Source: Pectobacterium sp. CFBP8739 (lineage in GTDB: Bacteria; Pseudomonadota; Gammaproteobacteria; Enterobacterales; Enterobacteriaceae). From it: a stretch of DNA of 64,000 nucleotides. Positions 56,295 through 64,000 of the stretch are shown here, piece after piece. A program made the position numbers and the translations under genes. The number at the start of each line of letters is the position of its first letter. Position 1 is the first letter of the stretch. The stretch covers positions 124,001 through 188,000 of the forward strand of contig NZ_JACDRR010000011.1 in the NCBI RefSeq assembly GCF_013449375.1, written 5' to 3'. The notes under the pieces were generated by a model. The model did no database searches and was not told the origin of the DNA. It worked only from the letters and a program-made list of their open reading frames with translations.

Positions 56295-59200
56295 TTACGC
56301 CGCCAGCGTATGTTGCGCCATGTTCCCCAGCAGTGAACCGATAAATTCAATGCGTTTTGGGCGATCGCTCAAATCCTTCATGAATTTCAGGCGAGTTGGG
56401 CCATCAAGGCGGTAGGTGCCCGGATCGCGCTGTAACAGACCGATGAGGTGAGACGGATCAACGCGATTTTGCTCACTGAATTCGATAAATCCACCTTTCT
56501 CATTGCCTTCAATACGGCGAATACCCAGTGCCTGTGCCTGCTGGCGCAGGGCAGCAATCTGCAACAGATAGCGACTGGCATCGGGAAGGAGACCGAAACG
56601 ATCGATCAGTTCGACCTTCAATTCATCCAGTTCGTCGGCGGTTTTCGCGCTGGCAATACGTTTGTATAGCGACAGTCGCGTATTGACGTCGGGAATGAAA
56701 TCGTCGGGCAGCAGGGCAGGCAAGCGTAATTCGACGTCGGTCTGGCTGTTGATCAAATCTTCCAGCGACGGCTCCCGGCCTGCTTTCAGCGCATCGACGG
56801 CGCTTTCCAGCAGTTCCATATACAGTGAAAAACCGACGCTGGTCATCTGCCCGCTCTGGTCTTCTCCGAGCAGTTCGCCTGCGCCACGGATTTCCAGATC
56901 GTGCGTGGCCAGTGCAAAACCGGCACCGAGGTCTTCCAATGAGGCGATCGCTTCCAGACGTTTCTGCGCATCGGTGCTCATCGTTTTGGGGTTTGGCGTC
57001 AGCAGATAGGCATAAGCCTGATGGTGGGAACGCCCCACGCGACCGCGCAACTGATGCAACTGCGCCAGACCGAAGTGGTCGGCACGCTCGATGATGATGG
57101 TGTTGGCGCTTGGAATATCGATCCCAGTTTCGATGATGGTGGTACACACCAGCACGTTAAAACGCTGATGGTGGAAATCGTTCATGACCCGTTCCAGCTC
57201 GCGTTCACGCATCTGGCCGTGGCCGATAGCGATGCGCGCTTCCGGTACCAGCTCCGCCAGTCGCTGAGTGGCTTTTCCGATATTTTCGACATCGTTATAA
57301 AGGTAATACACCTGACCTCCGCGTAGAATTTCACGCAGGATGGCTTCGCGCACCACCAGATTGTCATATTCACGCACGAATGTTTTTACCGCTAAACGAC
57401 GGGCTGGGGGCGTGGCGATAATCGACAGATCACGCATCCCGCTCATCGCCATGTTGAGCGTACGCGGAATCGGCGTGGCGGTGAGCGTCAGGATATCGAC
57501 ATTCGCCCGCATTGCTTTGATGCGTTCTTTGTGACGCACGCCGAAGCGGTGTTCTTCGTCCACAATCAGCAGCCCTAAGTCGCGCCAGCGCACGTCGCTC
57601 TGCAATAGCTTATGGGTACCGATCAGAATATCGACTTTGCCTTCCTGCGTTTCTTCCAGCACTTGAGTTTGCTCACGGGCGCTACGGAAGCGGGAGATCA
57701 TTTCAATCTTCACCGGCCAGTTGGCAAAGCGATCGCGGAAGTTGTCAAAATGCTGCTGAGCCAGCAGCGTTGTCGGTACCAGAACGGCAACCTGCTTATG
57801 GTTTTCAACCGCCAGAAACGCGGCGCGCATTGCCACTTCGGTTTTACCAAAGCCGACATCGCCACATACCAGACGGTCCATCGCCAGCGGCTGGCACATA
57901 TCGCTCAACACGGCGTTGATAGCCTGCGCTTGATCGGGTGTGGTCTCGAAGGGGAAACTTTCGCAGAAAAGCTGATATTGCGTTTTATCATGCTTAAAGG
58001 CAAAACCGCTTTTCGCCGCGCGTTGCGCATAAACATCCAACAGTTCGGCGGCGACATCGCGCACTCTTTCTGCTGCTTTTTGCCGCGCGCGCGACCACGC
58101 ATCGCCACCCAGTTTATGCAGCGGCGCATTCTCATCGGCACCGCCTGCGTAGCGGCTGATCAAATGCAGTGAGGAAACGGGGACATACAACTTGTCCTCG
58201 CCCGAATAGGTCAAAATCAGGTATTCAGCTTTGATGCCACCGGCTTCCAACGTGGTCAACCCGGCATAGCGGCCAACGCCATGTTCGAGATGGACAACGG
58301 GCTGCCCCGGCCGCAGTTCCGCCAGATTGCGGATCAGCGTATCGGTATTGATCGTGCGGCGATTATCCTGACGGCGGCGGCTAACGCGTTCGCCCAGTAG
58401 GTCGCTTTCGCAGATTAAGGCTCGCTGGCGCAGCGTGTCGATAAAACCGTGCTCGCTGGCACCGATGATCAGGTAAGTGCCACGCTCCTGCGCCTGCTCC
58501 AGCGTGCTGATGAGCGTAGGGTTCAGTTTGATGCGTGCCAGCAGTTCCTGGAGCGTTTCGCGACGGCCTTCACTCTCAACGGAGAAAATGACCTGACCGT
58601 CGGACTGTTCGATAAAGCGGCGCAGCGCATCTAACGGGGATTTTTGCTGATGCTGAATCGCCAGTTCCGGCAGCGGCAGATAGGCCAGATTCACGTTGGC
58701 GGCTTTTTCCGGCAGCGTATCCGTTCTCAACTGCACGCGCGGCCACGCTTTCAGCTCCGTGAACAGGCCATCTACCCGTAACCAGAGTGAGTCTGACGGC
58801 AGCAACGGACGCATGGGATCGACACGGCGGCTTTCAAAACGCTGCTGAATATCCTGCCAGAAGCGCTCAGCGCTCTGTTCGATATTACCGGTATTGACGA
58901 TCAGCGTGTTGTTCGGGAAGTAGCTGAACAGCGACGGCAGCGGTTCACTGAAGAATAACGGCTGCCAGTATTCGATGCCTGCGGGCCAGACGCCTTTGCT
59001 GACCTGTTGGTAAAGGTGTTCGGCGTCGCGCCGTACCTCAAACTGTTCGCGCCACTGGCTGCGAAACAGCTCGATGGCGGCTTTATCCGTCGGGAACTCG
59101 TGGGCAGGCAGTAAATTAATGTGCGGTACTTCATTCAGCGTGCGCTGGGTATCCACATCGAAAAGACGCAGGCTGTCGATCTCATCATCAAAGAAATCAA

Positions 59201-59747
59201 TACGGTAGGGCTCTTCGCTCCCCATTGGGAACAGATCCAGCAGTGCGCCGCGCGTGGCATATTCACCGTGTTCCATGACCTGATCGACACTGCGGTAACC
59301 CGCCTGCTCCAACTGCGAACGCAGCTTATCGCGCGAAAGACGCTGGCTTTTTTTCAACACCAGCGCATGGCCGTGCAGGAAACTGTGCGGACAAACGCGC
59401 TGCATCAGCGTGTTGACCGGCAGAATCAAAACGCCGCGTGTCATGTTGGGCAATTGGTACAGGGTAGAAAGGCGGGTCGAAATAATTTCCTGATGCGGAG
59501 AAAAACTATCGTAGGGCAGCGTTTCCCAGTCAGGTAGCGTAGTGACGTGCTGGTCGGTAAATTGCTGAATCTCATCGCGTAAGCGCAGGGCGTTTTGCAT
59601 ATCAGGGGCGATAAGTACCACCAGCCCAGCGTGGCGTTCAATAATTTCTGCACATTCAACGGCGCAGGCAGCGCCGGTTAACTGGCCCAGCAGGCGCTGC
59701 TCACCGGCTTTTGATGGCAGCGAATAACGGTAATTTTCAGGCATCAT
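56295..59747 (-). CDS. mfd: Transcription-repair coupling factor Mfd
   Basis: Mfd removes RNA polymerase stalled at DNA lesions and recruits UvrA. The 1150-residue protein has all domains: UvrB-like N-terminus (LPDWETLPYDSFSPHQ), RNAP-interacting domain (PVVHLEHGVGRYAGL around residue 480-495), the RecG-like helicase with Walker A GDVGFGKTEVAM, DEEHRFG, LTATPIPRT, TTIIETGID, QLRGRVGRS, the TRG motif region, and the C-terminal UvrA-binding-masking domain ending with FIGSLLGNMAQHTLAA. The second Met (59744) is an equal start candidate and fits E. coli MPE. Divergent from lolC, as in E. coli. Confidence 0.97.
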   Translation of the reverse strand: MMPENYRYSLPSKAGEQRLLGQLTGAACAVECAEIIERHAGLVVLIAPDMQNALRLRDEIQQFTDQHVTTLPDWETLPYDSFSPHQEIISTRLSTLYQLPNMTRGVLILPVNTLMQRVCPHSFLHGHALVLKKSQRLSRDKLRSQLEQAGYRSVDQVMEHGEYATRGALLDLFPMGSEEPYRIDFFDDEIDSLRLFDVDTQRTLNEVPHINLLPAHEFPTDKAAIELFRSQWREQFEVRRDAEHLYQQVSKGVWPAGIEYWQPLFFSEPLPSLFSYFPNNTLIVNTGNIEQSAERFWQDIQQRFESRRVDPMRPLLPSDSLWLRVDGLFTELKAWPRVQLRTDTLPEKAANVNLAYLPLPELAIQHQQKSPLDALRRFIEQSDGQVIFSVESEGRRETLQELLARIKLNPTLISTLEQAQERGTYLIIGASEHGFIDTLRQRALICESDLLGERVSRRRQDNRRTINTDTLIRNLAELRPGQPVVHLEHGVGRYAGLTTLEAGGIKAEYLILTYSGEDKLYVPVSSLHLISRYAGGADENAPLHKLGGDAWSRARQKAAERVRDVAAELLDVYAQRAAKSGFAFKHDKTQYQLFCESFPFETTPDQAQAINAVLSDMCQPLAMDRLVCGDVGFGKTEVAMRAAFLAVENHKQVAVLVPTTLLAQQHFDNFRDRFANWPVKIEMISRFRSAREQTQVLEETQEGKVDILIGTHKLLQSDVRWRDLGLLIVDEEHRFGVRHKERIKAMRANVDILTLTATPIPRTLNMAMSGMRDLSIIATPPARRLAVKTFVREYDNLVVREAILREILRGGQVYYLYNDVENIGKATQRLAELVPEARIAIGHGQMRERELERVMNDFHHQRFNVLVCTTIIETGIDIPSANTIIIERADHFGLAQLHQLRGRVGRSHHQAYAYLLTPNPKTMSTDAQKRLEAIASLEDLGAGFALATHDLEIRGAGELLGEDQSGQMTSVGFSLYMELLESAVDALKAGREPSLEDLINSQTDVELRLPALLPDDFIPDVNTRLSLYKRIASAKTADELDELKVELIDRFGLLPDASRYLLQIAALRQQAQALGIRRIEGNEKGGFIEFSEQNRVDPSHLIGLLQRDPGTYRLDGPTRLKFMKDLSDRPKRIEFIGSLLGNMAQHTLAA

Positions 59748-59889
59748 CTGATTATCGGGTCTCGCCTCCCTGCATCCGGCCAGGAATAAGAAAAAGCCGT
59801 AGAGTGAGGGTGTTAGGGTTCCATAAAGCAGTACTACCCTTTATTATCCTTGATCACTTTGCTTTGGCAACCTTATCCAGACGGATTTC

Positions 59890-61092
59890 ATGTATCAACC
59901 TGTCGCTTTATTTATTGGCCTGCGCTACATGCGTGGGCGCGCATCAGACCGCTTCGGCCGGTTTGTCTCCTGGTTATCCGCCATTGGTATCACGCTGGGC
60001 GTGATGGCGCTGGTCACCGTACTTTCCGTGATGAATGGCTTCGAGCGCGAACTGGAAGGCAATATTCTGGGCGTGATGCCTCAGGCGGTCATCACTACGC
60101 CACAAGGTTCGCTAAACCCGGCGAAGGTTCCTGCTTCCTCTTTAGACTCGCTGGAAGGTGTGACGCGCGTTGCGCCGCTGACGACGGGCGATGTGGTGCT
60201 GCAAAGCGCCCGTAGCGTTGCCGTTGGTGTGATGTTAGGGATTGATCCTGACGAGCAGGAGCCGCTGTCGCGTTATCTGGTTAATGTCAAACAGCAGCAA
60301 CTGCAATCCGGTCAATATCAGGCCATTTTGGGCGAGAAACTGGCCGAACAACTGGGGGTCAAAGCGGGCGATCAGATTCGCATGATGGTGACGAGCGCCA
60401 GCCAACTGACGCCGATGGGGCGTATTCCCAGCCAGCGTATCTTCACCGTTGCTGGCACCTTTGCGGCGAACAGCGAGGTGGATAGTTATCAGTTGCTGGT
60501 GAACCAGCAGGATGCTTCTCGCTTGATGCGCTACCCAGCAAACCACATTACTGGCTGGCGTTTGTGGCTGGAAAAGCCGCTGTCGGTCGATACGCTGAGC
60601 ACGCAAACGCTGCCGGAAGGCACGGTCTGGAAAGACTGGCGCGAACGTAAAGGCGAACTGTTTCAGGCCGTGCGTATGGAGAAAAACATGATGGGGCTGT
60701 TGCTCAGCCTGATCGTGGCGGTGGCCGCTTTCAATATTATTACCTCGCTGGGTTTACTGGTGATGGAAAAACAGGGTGAAGTCGCCATTTTGCAAACGCA
60801 GGGGCTGACTCAACGCCAGATTATGACGGTGTTTATGGTGCAGGGGGGCAGCGCTGGCGTGATTGGCGCGTTGTTAGGAGCAGTGCTGGGGACGCTATTG
60901 GCCAGCCAACTGAATACGCTGATGCCAATTCTGGGTGTATTGCTGGATGGTGCCGCGTTGCCAGTGGATATTGACCCTGCGCAGGTGGTGACTATCGCCA
61001 TTTCCGCGATGGTGATTGCCCTGTTATCGACACTTTACCCGTCATGGCGCGCTGCCGCCGTTCAACCCGCTGAGGCTTTACGTTATGAGTGA
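59890..61092 (+). CDS. lolC: Lipoprotein-releasing ABC transporter permease LolC
   Basis: LolC is one of two permeases of LolCDE, which extracts outer-membrane lipoproteins from the inner membrane and passes them to LolA (LolC recruits LolA by its hook loop). The 400-residue protein has one N-terminal TM (around residues 24-44, [22 protein letters not shown]), a large periplasmic domain (about 45-265), and three C-terminal TMs (starting [22 protein letters not shown]), the MacB-like topology, ending in [18 protein letters not shown]. It overlaps lolD by 8 bp. Confidence 0.96.
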   Translation: MYQPVALFIGLRYMRGRASDRFGRFVSWLSAIGITLGVMALVTVLSVMNGFERELEGNILGVMPQAVITTPQGSLNPAKVPASSLDSLEGVTRVAPLTTGDVVLQSARSVAVGVMLGIDPDEQEPLSRYLVNVKQQQLQSGQYQAILGEKLAEQLGVKAGDQIRMMVTSASQLTPMGRIPSQRIFTVAGTFAANSEVDSYQLLVNQQDASRLMRYPANHITGWRLWLEKPLSVDTLSTQTLPEGTVWKDWRERKGELFQAVRMEKNMMGLLLSLIVAVAAFNIITSLGLLVMEKQGEVAILQTQGLTQRQIMTVFMVQGGSAGVIGALLGAVLGTLLASQLNTLMPILGVLLDGAALPVDIDPAQVVTIAISAMVIALLSTLYPSWRAAAVQPAEALRYE

Positions 61093-61792
61093 TTTACCGT
61101 TATTGCAGTGTAATAACCTGTCCAAGCGCTATCAGGACGGCAACCTGTCTACCGATGTGTTGCGCGATGTCTCTTTCGAGATGAGCAGTGGGGAGATGAT
61201 GGCGATCGTCGGGAGCTCGGGGTCGGGTAAAAGTACGCTACTGCATATGTTGGGCGGGTTGGATACGCCAACGTCAGGCGAAGTCATCTTCAAAGGTCAG
61301 CCGTTAGGTACGCTCTCGGCAGCGGCAAAAGCCGATTTGCGCAATCGCGAGCTGGGCTTCATTTATCAGTTTCATCACCTGCTACCCGATTTTACCGCGT
61401 TGGAAAACGTCGCAATGCCGCTGCTGATTGGCAAAGCGCCAACGTCGCAGGCGCAGGATAAAGCACGCGAAATGCTGGCGGCCGTCGGGCTCGAAGCGCG
61501 CAGCCACCACCGTTCGTCTGAGCTGTCCGGTGGTGAGCGGCAGCGTGTTGCCATCGCCAGAGCGCTGGTTAACAGCCCGTCGCTAGTGCTGGCGGACGAA
61601 CCGACCGGTAACCTTGATCAGCGCACGGCGGATACCATTTTCGAATTGCTGGGAGAGCTGAACGTCCGGCAGGGCACAGCTTTTCTTGTGGTGACACACG
61701 ATCTGCAACTGGCTAGCCGACTGAATCGCCAACTGGAAATGCGCGACGGTCAGTTGCAGCAGGAACTGACCCTGATGGGAGCGCGGCAATGA
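61085..61792 (+). CDS. lolD: Lipoprotein-releasing ABC transporter ATP-binding protein LolD
   Basis: LolD is the ATPase of LolCDE. The 235-residue protein has Walker A GSSGSGKS at residues 43-50, the Q-loop FIYQFHHLL, signature [15 protein letters not shown], Walker [13 protein letters not shown], and the switch His in VVTHD. The ATG at 61085 is inside the lolC end; the frame could start earlier but a family-like N-terminus ([15 protein letters not shown]) begins here. Shares ATGA with lolE. Confidence 0.97.
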   Translation: MSDLPLLQCNNLSKRYQDGNLSTDVLRDVSFEMSSGEMMAIVGSSGSGKSTLLHMLGGLDTPTSGEVIFKGQPLGTLSAAAKADLRNRELGFIYQFHHLLPDFTALENVAMPLLIGKAPTSQAQDKAREMLAAVGLEARSHHRSSELSGGERQRVAIARALVNSPSLVLADEPTGNLDQRTADTIFELLGELNVRQGTAFLVVTHDLQLASRLNRQLEMRDGQLQQELTLMGARQ

Positions 61793-63036
61793 CATTTCCT
61801 CCGCTCTCGTTGCTGATTGGCCTGCGCTTTAGCCGTGGCCGTCGGCGTGGCGGCATGGTTTCGCTGATTTCGGTCATTTCGACGCTGGGGATCGCCCTTG
61901 GTGTCGCGGTGCTGATTCTTGGCCTGAGCGCGATGAATGGCTTTGAGCGTGAACTGAATAACCGCGTGCTTGCCGTGGTGCCGCACGGTGAGATCGCACC
62001 GGTCAATCAGCCTTTTGACGGCTGGCAGGACATGCTGCCGAAAATAGAGCAGGTGCCCGGCGTGGCAGCCGCAGCGCCTTATATCAATTTCACTGGGCTG
62101 TTGGAGAACGCTGCCAAACTTCAGGCGGTTCAGGTAAAAGGCGTCGATCCGCAGCAGGAGAAACGTCTTAGCGCGTTGCCCAACTATGTGCTTAATGATG
62201 CCTGGCAGCGGTTCCGCGCGGGCGAACAGCAGGTCATTATTGGGCAAGGCGTGGCAAAGGCGCTGAATGTGGCTGAGGGGGATTGGGTTACGGTGATGAT
62301 CCCGAACAGTGATCCGGAAATGAAGCTGATGCAGCCTAAACGTATCCGGCTGCACGTCAGTGGCATTTTACAACTGAGCGGCCAGCTCGATCACGGTCTG
62401 GCGCTGATTCCGCTTGCCGATGCCCAGCAGTATCTGGATATGGGACAGAGCGTAACGGGGATCGCGATCAAGGCTAAGGATGTTTTTTCTGCCAATAAAT
62501 TGGTGCGTGATGCGGGCATGGTCACAAAGGCCTATGTCACTATTCGCAGTTGGATTGGCACCTATGGTTATATGTACCGAGATATCCAGATGGTGAGAAC
62601 TATCATGTATCTGGCGATGATCCTGGTGATTGGCGTGGCCTGTTTTAATATTGTGTCAACGCTGGTAATGGCGGTGAAAGACAAAAGTAGCGATATCGCC
62701 GTCCTGCGTACGCTGGGAGCGTCAGATGGCATGATTCGGGCTATCTTTATTTGGTACGGACTATTGGCTGGGCTACTGGGTAGCGTGATAGGCGCGGTGA
62801 TTGGCGTGATCGCGACCTTGCAATTGACGCCGATTATTCACGGCATTGAATCTCTCATCGGCCATAAACTGCTGTCCGGCGACATCTATTTTATCGATTT
62901 TCTACCGTCGGAACTGCACCTGATGGATGTCTTTATCGTATTAGGAACGTCGTTGGTACTGAGTCTGATTGCCAGTTGGTATCCTGCACGGCGCGCCAGC
63001 CGGATTGACCCTGCCCGCGTGCTGAGCGGACAGTAA
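61789..63036 (+). CDS. lolE: Lipoprotein-releasing ABC transporter permease LolE
   Basis: LolE is the second permease of LolCDE and binds the lipoprotein substrate. The 415-residue protein repeats the LolC layout: an N-terminal TM ([32 protein letters not shown]; shown from [18 protein letters not shown]), the periplasmic domain, and three C-terminal TMs ([19 protein letters not shown] onward), and ends [18 protein letters not shown]. Starts at an ATG overlapping the lolD stop by 4 bp, so the three genes are translationally coupled. nagK follows after 84 bp. Confidence 0.96.
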   Translation: MTFPPLSLLIGLRFSRGRRRGGMVSLISVISTLGIALGVAVLILGLSAMNGFERELNNRVLAVVPHGEIAPVNQPFDGWQDMLPKIEQVPGVAAAAPYINFTGLLENAAKLQAVQVKGVDPQQEKRLSALPNYVLNDAWQRFRAGEQQVIIGQGVAKALNVAEGDWVTVMIPNSDPEMKLMQPKRIRLHVSGILQLSGQLDHGLALIPLADAQQYLDMGQSVTGIAIKAKDVFSANKLVRDAGMVTKAYVTIRSWIGTYGYMYRDIQMVRTIMYLAMILVIGVACFNIVSTLVMAVKDKSSDIAVLRTLGASDGMIRAIFIWYGLLAGLLGSVIGAVIGVIATLQLTPIIHGIESLIGHKLLSGDIYFIDFLPSELHLMDVFIVLGTSLVLSLIASWYPARRASRIDPARVLSGQ

Positions 63037-63120
63037 ACCAAGTCAACGCACATGCGGCTTGAGAGATGGTGGAAATAATCCCTATCGTGTGGGAAAGCGA
63101 TCACACCCTAAGGAGCAGTC

Positions 63121-64000
63121 ATGTACTACGGTTTTGACATGGGCGGCACGAAAATTGAGCTGGGCGTGTTCGATGCGGCATTGAACAAGGTGTGGCAAAA
63201 GCGGGTGCCGACACCGCGCAATCATTATGATGAGTTGCTCACCACGCTGGTTGATCTGGTTTATGAAGCGGATGCACAAACCGGAGTACAAGGAAAGGTC
63301 GGTATCGGCGTACCGGGAGTACAAACGGGCGATAACGGCGCGCTATTTACTGCTAACCTGCCTGCGACGATGGGAAAACCGCTGCGTACGGATTTGTCAC
63401 AGCGTTTGCAGCGGGATGTTCGCCTCAGCAACGATGCCAACTGTTTTGTGCTGTCTGAAGCCTGGGACGCGGAGTTTCGTTCGTATCCTGTCGTGTTGGG
63501 GATGATTCTGGGCACGGGGTTGGGGGGCGGTCTGGTAATTAACGGGCGTCCGGTTGAGGGGCGCAACGGCATTGCCGGTGAGTTTGGTCATATCCGCCTG
63601 CCGTCCGACGCGCTGGATATCATCGGTGCCGACATTCCCCGCGTGAAGTGTGGCTGCGGGCAATTTGGCTGTATTGAGAATTATATTTCTGGGCGCGGTT
63701 TTGAATGGCTGTACGAACATCTGTATGGCGAAGCCCTGCCAGCGGTGACTATCATCCGGCACTATCGTGGCGGCGAGGAAAAAGCGCTGGAGTTTGTCGA
63801 TCGTTTTATGGATTTGTTGGCGGCTTGTCTGGGTAACCTGCTGACCCTGTTTGATCCCCATCTGCTGGTGTTGGGCGGTGGCCTGTCGAATTTTGATGAA
63901 ATTTATCAAATTTTGCCGATGCGTCTTCCTGCACGACTTTTACCGATTGCGAAACTGCCACGCATAGAGAAAGCGCGTCACGGTGATGCGGGCGGTGTAC
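63121..64000 (+). CDS. nagK: N-acetylglucosamine kinase (3' end outside window)
   Basis: NagK phosphorylates GlcNAc, including that recovered from peptidoglycan recycling by NagZ, encoded in this window. 293 codons are present without a stop; about ten residues are missing at the C-terminus compared with E. coli NagK (303). ROK-family features: [17 protein letters not shown] at the N-terminus (phosphate loop), the catalytic Asp in [26 protein letters not shown], and the zinc site H...CGCGQFGC (GEFGHIRLP then [11 protein letters not shown]). AAGGAG lies just before the ATG. Follows lolE on the same strand, as in E. coli. Confidence 0.96.
   Translation, partial: MYYGFDMGGTKIELGVFDAALNKVWQKRVPTPRNHYDELLTTLVDLVYEADAQTGVQGKVGIGVPGVQTGDNGALFTANLPATMGKPLRTDLSQRLQRDVRLSNDANCFVLSEAWDAEFRSYPVVLGMILGTGLGGGLVINGRPVEGRNGIAGEFGHIRLPSDALDIIGADIPRVKCGCGQFGCIENYISGRGFEWLYEHLYGEALPAVTIIRHYRGGEEKALEFVDRFMDLLAACLGNLLTLFDPHLLVLGGGLSNFDEIYQILPMRLPARLLPIAKLPRIEKARHGDAGGV

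Overview
The window is a stretch of gammaproteobacterial chromosome from the order Enterobacterales. Gene order follows the E. coli segment yccS-yccF-helD-mgsA ... yccA-serT and then opgGH ... lolCDE-nagK almost gene for gene. Protein sequences resemble E. coli closely but are clearly diverged. Departures from the E. coli order, the GhoT/OrtT-like and YmgB-like singletons and a large MCP gene fit a soft-rot enterobacterium; my inference is Pectobacterium or a close relative. No sequence search was possible.

Layout. (1) 1-8.3 kb: housekeeping block yccS(partial)-yccF, helD, mgsA, a short yccT, yccU, hspQ, acyP, tusE, yccA and tRNA-Ser(UGA); rlmI, which lies between hspQ and acyP in E. coli, is missing. 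(2) 8.3-14.9 kb: a looser, AT-richer accessory block downstream of the tRNA, with many hairpins. It holds a YmgB/AriR-like connector, a Nudix hydrolase, an isochorismatase-like hydrolase, a UspF-like stress protein, an orphan GhoT/OrtT-type membrane toxin homologue, a small secreted Cys-rich protein, a ribbon-helix-helix protein and a methyl-accepting chemotaxis protein behind a good FliA promoter. (3) 14.9-17.1 kb: a two-gene PepSY membrane protein/His-rich DUF2946-like cassette, probably metal related. (4) 17.4-29.6 kb: opgGH (periplasmic glucans), lpxL (lipid A), an Old Yellow Enzyme inserted next to trhO, yceI-yceJ, bssS, an unknown small protein, SOS-controlled dinI, pyrC and a small monooxygenase. 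(5) 29.6-46 kb: rne, rluC, yceF, then yceD-rpmF-plsX-fabHDG-acpP-fabF-pabC-mltG-tmk-holB-ycfH, the classical ribosome/fatty acid/envelope/DNA replication cluster. (6) 46-54.4 kb: ptsG with CRP, Mlc and SgrS signals, hinT, ycfL-lpoB-thiK-nagZ-ycfP, ndh with a perfect FNR box, and ycfJ. (7) 54.4-64 kb: yegD, mfd, lolCDE and nagK (cut by the window end).

The genes mainly serve envelope construction (fatty acids, lipid A, lipoprotein export, peptidoglycan recycling and periplasmic glucans), RNA processing and modification (RNase E, RluC, TrhO, TusE), DNA repair and replication (HelD, Mfd, DinI, HolB, Tmk) and sugar uptake. I found no phage, IS element, CRISPR array or obvious new multi-gene system. 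The most interesting signals are the orphan toxin homologue, the FliA promoter with a leader of about 435 nt before the MCP gene, a tandem 19-bp repeat beside the Old Yellow Enzyme gene, an in-frame minisatellite in rne, a plus-strand terminator without a gene between yegD and mfd, and the secreted Cys-rich protein.
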